This document shows, one piece after another, positions 59,801-64,000 of a stretch of DNA of 64,000 bases. The notes beneath the pieces were generated by a model, which was given only the letters and a program-made list of their open reading frames with translations, made no database searches and was not told the origin of the DNA. The translations under genes were made by a program, and so were the position numbers. Origin of the DNA: Mixophyes australis (Eukaryota; Chordata; Amphibia; Anura; Limnodynastidae); contig JAVHZZ010000010.1 in assembly GCA_036250195.1 (NCBI GenBank), positions 81,079,257 to 81,143,256 of the forward strand, read 5' to 3'. Each line of letters opens with the position of its first letter. Positions within the stretch are counted from its first letter, which is position 1.

Positions 59801-62800
59801 ATGTCAAACAATATTTTATTTTCGTAGCTGCAATAATGTGGCTGTAGCGCAAATGACATTTTGTGCCATTCCAGTGGTTTGTACTACCTCTGATGTGAGG
59901 ATCTGGGCCAATTTGGGATTTCCTTGATGAATGATGCCTAGGCGTATGAATATGCCCAGTAATGCGCCCACATGAAACACTAAATGTTGTGTTATGCAGC
60001 AAGATATTTAAAATCAGGTGACAATTATGAATTTAGGGGTTGGCAGCTGTCTTCAGAGCCCTCTTCACCCCGTAAAATGACTCGATTCTTACACACTCTC
60101 AGTGATGGTAGAGATCAGGCAGCGACCAATATACAGCAAAACATGTTTATTGGCTCAACTCTATCAATTTAATAAGAACATTGAAAAGTACAAATGACAT
60201 GAAATGAAAGCAATACAGATGTCCTCATGAATTAAGATATAAGTGGGGGTCCAATGGGCAGTATTTTTGGATAAGAGAAGTATCCACTAATTATGTGATG
60301 GTTATTGAGGGTAAGACTTTGAAGTGATCATACACATCCCCACCCGCAGAATATTTGCAAGCAGGTAATTTCCAAGGCAGATAAATGGGCATATTTGCAC
60401 AAAACTATATGCACTACCCATCCTAATATTTATCGGTTCATAAATTATTTGTATCTATATAGTGCCACCAAATATTCAGCCCTATACAGAGAATATCCAT
60501 CATCAGTCCCTGCCCCACTGGAGCTTATTCTAAATTCCCCAGCACACATGTGGTGGAGAAAATTCACACAGATAAGGCCCTGGTTGGGAACTGAATTCAT
60601 GACTCCAGCGCTGTGAGGCAGAAATGCTAACCACCACGCCACCCTGCTGCCCTCTATAAATGACCCTGAATATATACTAATGCACAAAGCATATGTGCAT
60701 AGATCACATGGTTAATGTTGATATTTGCACACACACATACTGGGTATGTCGCATATAAATATGCAGTGTTACCTCATCTTCATCCCAGCTGAACAGGTTC
60801 CACCAGAAGACATCTTTTGCTCTCTGCCTCTTCCAGAGTTCCAAAAACACTGTAGCTGAAGGAGACAATAAGAGGATTTTTGTACGGACGGTAAAATTAA
60901 TTTATCTGAATCAATTTTTGGGGCACTGCTTACCATGGGGTATAGATGGCGCTTGCCTGGGAGTAAGGCACTAATAAAATAATGTCTTGTCTGGCCTGCT
61001 TCCTCCCCTTTATGCCCTCTGTACGCTATGGATAGGACTTAACTAACAATCAAACAACAACAACCACACTCAAAAACAGAACATAAATGGGTTGGAGCAC
61101 AATGTTCCTAGTGTTTTTGAAACAAAGACACTTAACCTGTAGAATCTGGTGAAGGTGTGCAGGGGCGCACGCAGGATTGTCAGGGGGGGAAGGGGTTTCC
61201 CCCCCCTGACCGGAAAAAACCCCCAAAAAAAACAAACACTAGAGGGAGCTGCTGCGCATGCGCAGCAGCTCAGTTTCGGCAGCGCTGTCCTATACAGCAG
61301 CCGCGGTACTGTCCTATACAGCAGCCGCGGTGCTGTCAAAGAAGCAATACAATATATGCTATACAATACAGCACCGCCGCGGACACTTCTTTGACAGTGC
61401 CGCGGCTGCTGTATAGGACAGTGCCGCTATGGTGGCCACTTAGTTAGCGCAGGGGGGGTTTCTGGAGACTCAGAAACCCCCCCTGCGTGCGCCACTGGTG
61501 TGAGAAATTTGAAATTACCAGATTCCAGAGGTTAGAAAGGCGGCTTCTGTAGTACCCAAAAAGAAAAAGTTCAGATCCCATGGTGCTACAAAGTGGAACA
61601 AATGTACATGAAGAACCCCCTGAAGAAAAGCTGTGAACTTCAGGTATAGTAGCCAGTTTTCTTTGGAAAAAGATGGATAACACCAATACCAAAATTTTGA
61701 GTGAAGCCAATACTAACCCCCTGTCCAAGCCATGCTGTAATAAGGACAGGTGGTGACTCAATCTAAAAGAAGAGGTGGGAGCACCTTTCCTTTCACACCA
61801 GCCTATTTAAGTTTTCCAGAGGGTTTTTAGAAGGAGCTGGTTTTCTGTCCCTGACGATGGTCTGGATGACCTTCTCAGATAGACCCTTCTTCCTTCTTAT
61901 GAAGATACATGGCCTCAACCGCCATGCCATCAAAGTCAAGTTCTGGTGGAAAAATGGGTCCTGGCTTAGAAGATCGTCTCTGAGAGTCAGTCTCCAGGTT
62001 GGTTCTGCTGCAATGCTTAGAAGATCGGTGTACCATGATCTTCTTGACCACCAGAGGTAGCATGGGAATCGCAGGGGAAAGATACACTAGCTGGTAGCAC
62101 AAGGGAACTGTCATGCCACCCACTGAGATGGCTTGCAGATCCCTGGTTCTTGCACAATACCAAGCTACTTTGTGGTTCAGGCGAGAAGCCCTCATGTCTA
62201 CCTTCGGCTGACCCCACCTCTCCACAAAGTGGTGGAACACTTTAGGATGGAGGGACCATTCCTCGGGGTGAATGGCATGGCAACTCAAGAAGTCAGCTTC
62301 CCAATTATCTGCCCCTAAGATATAAGTAATCAAGATCGCCAGCACATGATGTCCCACACAGCGCATGATATTGGCTGCCTCCTTCATAGCTAGATAAATT
62401 CTGGTATGCCTTGGTTATATATGGTGTTGTATGACTGGATTTGGATGAGTCTGTTTCTCAAGAGGAACTGAGCCTGCACCAGAGCATTCAGAACCACTCT
62501 TAGCTCAAGGATTTTTATGGGTAGCCTTGCTTCCACCTGTGACCAAAGCCCAGTGTCACCGCACCCTATCTCTGCAGGATGGCATCCGTGATAATGATAG
62601 TCCACTTCAACACCAAGAAGAGTGGAAGGAGTAAACTGCACGTCTTCAAAGCAAGACACCATCCTTCCCGTCAGTTTCATGCCATGGAGGATGGAGACTT
62701 GCCTGAGATACAACAAGGCCTTCACCTGTTTCTGGATGGCCAGAATCTTCTCCTCTGGTAAAAGCACTCTCTGACTTCTGGTGTGGAAGAGGAAAGTCAG

Positions 62801-63875
62801 AAAAATCATGCGCTGAGCAAGGACAAGGCTGGACTTTTACTGGTGTATGACCCATTCAGCATTTCCGCTGTGAAGTTCAAATGGGTCAGGAGACGAGGGA
62901 CAGAGGTCACCTTCATCAAAAGGTACAGTATTAATGTCACCCCTTTGGTACTTAAGAGAGCTGCGATGACCTCCATAACTTTCGCATATGCCATTGGTGC
63001 TGAGGCCAAACCAAAGGGTAGTGCCCTGAGTAGGCAATGGGACGTGTCCATCGAAAACCTGAGAAGTTTGTGGTGCCCTTCCCATATTGGGATGTCGTTT
63101 ATGTTCAAGGAGATAAGAAATTAATTCTGTTTCATGGCACTGGCATGGGGATTATATGCTCCTCAGCATGCTCCCTGCACCTTATGCTTAAAAGAAATGT
63201 GCTCTATCTATATAGTAGATGTGTTTTGTTAGGAACAAAGGACGGTATCCTACCTTCACATTCAGGACTCTGGTTAACCAGATAGATGGCAGTGGTCTAC
63301 CTCTGTACCCAATACTATATATCTTTCCACAAAATGGACAACATTTTCTATCAAAACCCAACTCTAGAATTATCCATAGCATAATATATATAGGTCCTGA
63401 GTGAAGGATAAAAGTTGAATTCTATGCTTAATCAGTTTGTGTAGTAGAACTAGCGAACAGTGGTCATGTGTTATCCACTACACATTGCGGAGGAACCTAC
63501 ACAGATAATATAGTGGAATTGTATATAAGCTTTTTTAAATGCTGTTTAAATGCAGGCACGGCCACAAAATGTACATAAAATACTCATTTTAATATAAATA
63601 TATTTATACCTATTGTATACATTGTAAAGATTTTAAAAAAATTAGTTTAGTATGTCTTTAATGATATTGGGATTATATATATATGTAACACACAAGGGCT
63701 ACGTATATAAACTCCTATGAGTAGAGCAATATCTTTGAATTATTAAGAAGTAAACAGGTTTGACCATCTTTATAAAAATTCTTACGGGCACCAATGTATA
63801 CTCATAATACTTACCCCAGACTGCCATGAACATAGCAAAGAACACTGTTCCCTCATTGTCAAATAAATGTGTAAC
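45488..63875 (-). CDS. ANO9: ANO9, anoctamin-9 / TMEM16J (5' part outside window)
   Basis: Multi-pass membrane protein of the TMEM16 family (Ca2+-linked phospholipid scramblases and ion channels). Sixteen coding exons give 530 residues plus stop: 63875-63815, 60855-60773, 59579-59475, 59362-59198, 58586-58550, 57827-57716, 57398-57341, 57266-57169, 57062-56908, 56774-56622, 55846-55702, 53825-53718, 52374-52281, 46776-46664, 45736-45659, 45515-45488. Every junction is in phase. ANO9 rather than ANO1-8 is indicated by [33 protein letters not shown], the short Cys-rich loop CITDLFIQM, and the end ERSTEV. By recalled TMEM16A alignment, the E-x-x-E pair of TM7 (DEFLEM) and the E/D pair of TM8 (LEIRLDA) are kept, while the first TM6 ligand position is Ser. 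The first third of the protein is beyond base 64000. Confidence 0.95.
45659..45736 (-). CDS. ANO9: ANO9 coding exon, cytoplasmic tail
   Basis: A 78-nt exon with acceptor CACAG|A and donor AG|GTAACG. It encodes [20 protein letters not shown], then LLVDL. Tail sequence is poorly conserved. The call rests on splice signals and phase continuity on both sides. Confidence 0.8.
46487..46632. repeat. (TG)n/(TCTG)n compound microsatellite
   Basis: Alternating TGTGTG, CTGTCTG and GCGTGCG tracts directly downstream of the donor of ANO9 exon 46776-46664, 32 bp from the splice site. Potential Z-DNA-forming sequence. Confidence 0.85.
46664..46776 (-). CDS. ANO9: ANO9 coding exon, TM10
   Basis: A 113-nt exon encoding [20 protein letters not shown], then [18 protein letters not shown]. 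Human has HVALCIKLIAAWFVPDIPQS. A gypsy element sits in the intron upstream of this exon. Confidence 0.95.
48173..51430 (+). mobile_element. Internally deleted chromodomain Ty3/gypsy retrotransposon
   Basis: LTRs at 48173-48782 and 50677-51430 (beginning TGTCACAAAAC) with a 5-bp target duplication CCTAC (48168-48172, 51431-51435). A purine tract lies directly before the 3' LTR. Between them only pieces remain: a gag-like start near 48848, an RNase H-like tail (about 49380-49620), an integrase core (about 49646-49918) and a C-terminal chromodomain region (about 50239-50664). Protease and most of the reverse transcriptase are gone and frames are broken, so this copy is inactive. The chromodomain places it among chromoviruses. 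It is sense to plus, opposite to ANO9. Confidence 0.88.
51234..51380. mobile_element. hAT MITE nested in the gypsy 3' LTR
   Basis: A 147-bp element with ends CAGTGTTGGCTAACC / GGTTGGCCAACACTG and a perfect 8-bp duplication CACTAGAC (51226-51233, 51381-51388). The 5' LTR lacks it and shows the empty site CATTAGAC, so it inserted after the gypsy copy. A relative lies at 55515-55650. Confidence 0.95.
52281..52374 (-). CDS. ANO9: ANO9 coding exon
   Basis: A 94-nt exon encoding [20 protein letters not shown], then [12 protein letters not shown]. Human has RYRDYRNPPDYNFSEQFWFL and LAIRLAFVILFE. Confidence 0.95.
52700..53375. repeat. 63-bp minisatellite in an ANO9 intron
   Basis: About ten units of roughly 63 bp, e.g. 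GAGTGGGTGTGAGGTGGAGA, GTGGTCTATGTTGGTAGGTA, TACACAGGGAGGAGGGAGGA. It lies between coding exons 53825-53718 and 52374-52281. Because 63 is a multiple of 3, long spurious frames appear on the minus strand. Confidence 0.92.
53718..53825 (-). CDS. ANO9: ANO9 coding exon, extracellular loop
   Basis: A 108-nt exon encoding [19 protein letters not shown], then PNTTEC. Human has DCLKGYVNHSLSVFHTKDF. The acceptor is at the end of a CT-rich tract just upstream. It ends in phase 2. Confidence 0.92.
54084..54273. repeat. Near-perfect palindromic MITE, family P1
   Basis: A 190-bp inverted repeat with ends GGGGTAAATGTATCAATATG and its complement, meeting near 54178 (GGGAAGTTAACCC). Same family and length as 259-448. 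Confidence 0.9.
55515..55650. repeat. Partial hAT MITE related to 51234-51380
   Basis: Shares GAAACTACAAGTCCCAGCAT and GCTGGGACTTG. The left end CAGTATTGGCTAACC is intact; the right terminal repeat is lost. Confidence 0.75.
55702..55846 (-). CDS. ANO9: ANO9 coding exon, TM9
   Basis: A 145-nt exon encoding [19 protein letters not shown], then [20 protein letters not shown] and PC. The acceptor CTCAG|GTATCTGG was chosen because it gives the conserved D-I-G-I-W-L-Q junction. Confidence 0.95.
56622..56774 (-). CDS. ANO9: ANO9 coding exon, TM7-TM8
   Basis: A 153-nt exon encoding [20 protein letters not shown], then [16 protein letters not shown] and [13 protein letters not shown]. This is the most conserved anoctamin block. 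RLVPRKA is specific to ANO9 among the paralogs I recall. Confidence 0.96.
56843..56880. repeat. (AAT)n microsatellite
   Basis: A run of AAT/ATA triplets in the intron between ANO9 exons 57062-56908 and 56774-56622. A similar tract occurs at about 53890-53912. Confidence 0.9.
56908..57062 (-). CDS. ANO9: ANO9 coding exon, TM6-TM7 linker
   Basis: A 155-nt exon encoding [20 protein letters not shown], then [20 protein letters not shown] and EM. The linker is family-typical, and [10 protein letters not shown] starts TM7 with the conserved E-x-x-E spacing. Confidence 0.94.
57169..57266 (-). CDS. ANO9: ANO9 coding exon, TM6 region
   Basis: A 98-nt exon encoding [20 protein letters not shown], then [13 protein letters not shown]. 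It matches human CHASGCMMDLFVQMAIIMGL and [13 protein letters not shown]. The glutamate of NCVE corresponds to a TM6 Ca2+ ligand of TMEM16A (recalled alignment). Confidence 0.95.
57341..57398 (-). CDS. ANO9: ANO9 coding exon (58 nt)
   Basis: Encodes [20 protein letters not shown]. The human counterpart is RINGHPGKSTRLAGLWKLEE. The acceptor is CATAG|A and the donor GAA|GTAAGT. Confidence 0.93.
57716..57827 (-). CDS. ANO9: ANO9 coding exon
   Basis: A 112-nt exon encoding [20 protein letters not shown], then [16 protein letters not shown]. Human has MPRTFSERESRFTIRFFTLQ and FFTHFSSLIYIAFILG. Confidence 0.95.
58550..58586 (-). CDS. ANO9: ANO9 coding exon (37-nt micro-exon)
   Basis: Encodes [12 protein letters not shown], the counterpart of human INRCVALKLCDFE. 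It joins the preceding TK and the following EKPRTF in phase. Confidence 0.9.
58613..58780 (-). repeat. SINE tail fragment with (ATC)n
   Basis: (ATC)n followed by TTATATAGCGCCAGCAAATT and CGTAGCGCTTTACAATTGGG, a tail shared with 3879-4246 and 60433-60652 in this window. Confidence 0.65.
59198..59362 (-). CDS. ANO9: ANO9 coding exon, two membrane helices
   Basis: A 165-nt exon, phase 0 at both ends. It encodes [20 protein letters not shown], then [20 protein letters not shown] and MTK. It matches human IGMAHVLVVYRV and VTGALVHYVTIIIMTK. Confidence 0.95.
59475..59579 (-). CDS. ANO9: ANO9 coding exon
   Basis: A 105-nt exon, phase 0 at both ends. It encodes [20 protein letters not shown], then [15 protein letters not shown], which opens a transmembrane helix. 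Human has HSYLRSTVILVLTLLMI here. Confidence 0.92.
60433..60652 (-). repeat. tRNA-derived SINE
   Basis: The minus-strand head at 60652 reads GGCAGCAGGGTGGCGTGGTG, with an A-box-like TGGCGTGGTGG and a B-box-like GTCATGAATTCAGTTCCC. The body is shortened relative to 3879-4246. Confidence 0.65.
60773..60855 (-). CDS. ANO9: ANO9 coding exon
   Basis: An 83-nt exon encoding [20 protein letters not shown], then LFSWDEDE. The acceptor at TTCAG|CT was preferred over a CAG 6 nt downstream because it restores the conserved ATVFLE of the family. Confidence 0.93.
61160..61497. mobile_element. Inverted-repeat MITE, 338 bp
   Basis: Ends CAGGGGCGCACGCAGG / CCTGCGTGCGCCACTG, with GTGTG repeated on both sides (61155-61159, 61498-61502). 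Arms are GC-rich and contain GTCCTATACAGCAGCCGCGG, duplicated in the left arm and inverted in the right. Confidence 0.75.
61500..63110 (-). mobile_element. Decayed DIRS-type (tyrosine-recombinase) retroelement fragment
   Basis: Minus-strand frames 63108-62806 (reverse-transcriptase motif [16 protein letters not shown]), 62809-62390, and 62387-61875 (RNase H-like end with [28 protein letters not shown] and ASRLNHKV) follow the order seen in DIRS1-like elements. The catalytic aspartate pair is lost and each frame is broken. No tyrosine recombinase region or termini were found. It lies in an ANO9 intron, same strand as the gene. Confidence 0.7.
63815..63875 (-). CDS. ANO9: ANO9 coding exon (first in window)
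   Basis: A 61-nt exon encoding [20 protein letters not shown]. It matches human LTHLFDNDGTVVFAIFMALW, an early transmembrane helix. The acceptor AG is at 63877-63876. It ends in phase 1. Confidence 0.93.
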
Positions 63876-64000
63876 CTGTAGTGGAAAGATAAGAATGAAA
63901 TAAAAATCAGTTTACAATTCAAGTTTATACTGACTCAATCTATGCTACATCTCCTGACCTTAGATTATAGTTGCCTACTCTCCAGAAATGTCAGGGAGAC

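Noticed and set aside
61226..61245. CTCF-like ACACTAGAGGGAGCTGC inside the 61160 MITE
   Set aside because: Two mismatches to the core consensus, including a key C; too weak to call.

Overview
The window is vertebrate nuclear DNA, most likely from an amphibian, probably a frog. The genes are intron-rich and AT-leaning, with GT-AG splice sites. Between them lies dense repeat material of a frog-like mix: palindromic MITEs, hAT elements with 8-bp target duplications, an L1/Tx1-type LINE, a DIRS-type relic, a chromodomain Ty3/gypsy copy and tRNA-derived SINEs. The species assignment is inference. There is no bacterial, viral or CRISPR gene system here.

Three protein genes were found, all on the minus strand. 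(1) SIGIRR (single-Ig IL-1-related receptor), about 20.2 kb down to base 1. Seven coding exons are visible and the 3' end runs off the window. (2) TSSC4 (U5 snRNP / tri-snRNP assembly factor), with its coding sequence in one exon at 33856-34791 and spliced upstream exons reaching about 38.4 kb. Those upstream exons carry a second, separate 70-codon open frame that stops 3 nt before the TSSC4 start. (3) ANO9 (anoctamin-9/TMEM16J), 63875 down to 45488. Sixteen coding exons are visible and the 5' third lies beyond base 64000. All splice phases in SIGIRR and ANO9 join without a break, and the joined proteins follow the mammalian families closely.

Layout: 1-20.2 kb SIGIRR with repeat-filled introns (hAT at 1865-2495, LINE at 6.6-9.06 kb, hAT at 10182-11407). 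20.2-33.8 kb intergenic (hAT element with an expanded 27-bp minisatellite at 21706-23337, LINE relic, MITEs, and a 0.66-kb element made of about ten consecutive hairpins at 28367-29032). 33.8-38.5 kb TSSC4, with a perfect CTCF-type motif at its 5' end. 38.5-45.3 kb intergenic (Ac-like hAT derivative with a BED finger and a 48-bp minisatellite at 39271-43123; solo LTR at 44400-45031). 45.4-64 kb ANO9, whose introns hold a deleted gypsy element (48173-51430, itself carrying a nested MITE), a 63-bp minisatellite and a DIRS relic.

The three genes are not a pathway. SIGIRR damps IL-1/TLR signalling at the membrane, TSSC4 works in spliceosome assembly in the nucleus, and ANO9 is a membrane scramblase/channel-family protein. 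SIGIRR and ANO9 are direct neighbours in human 11p15.5. TSSC4 lies elsewhere in 11p15.5 in human but sits between them here. The most notable item is the in-line upstream ORF of TSSC4, a candidate undescribed microprotein or translational control element.
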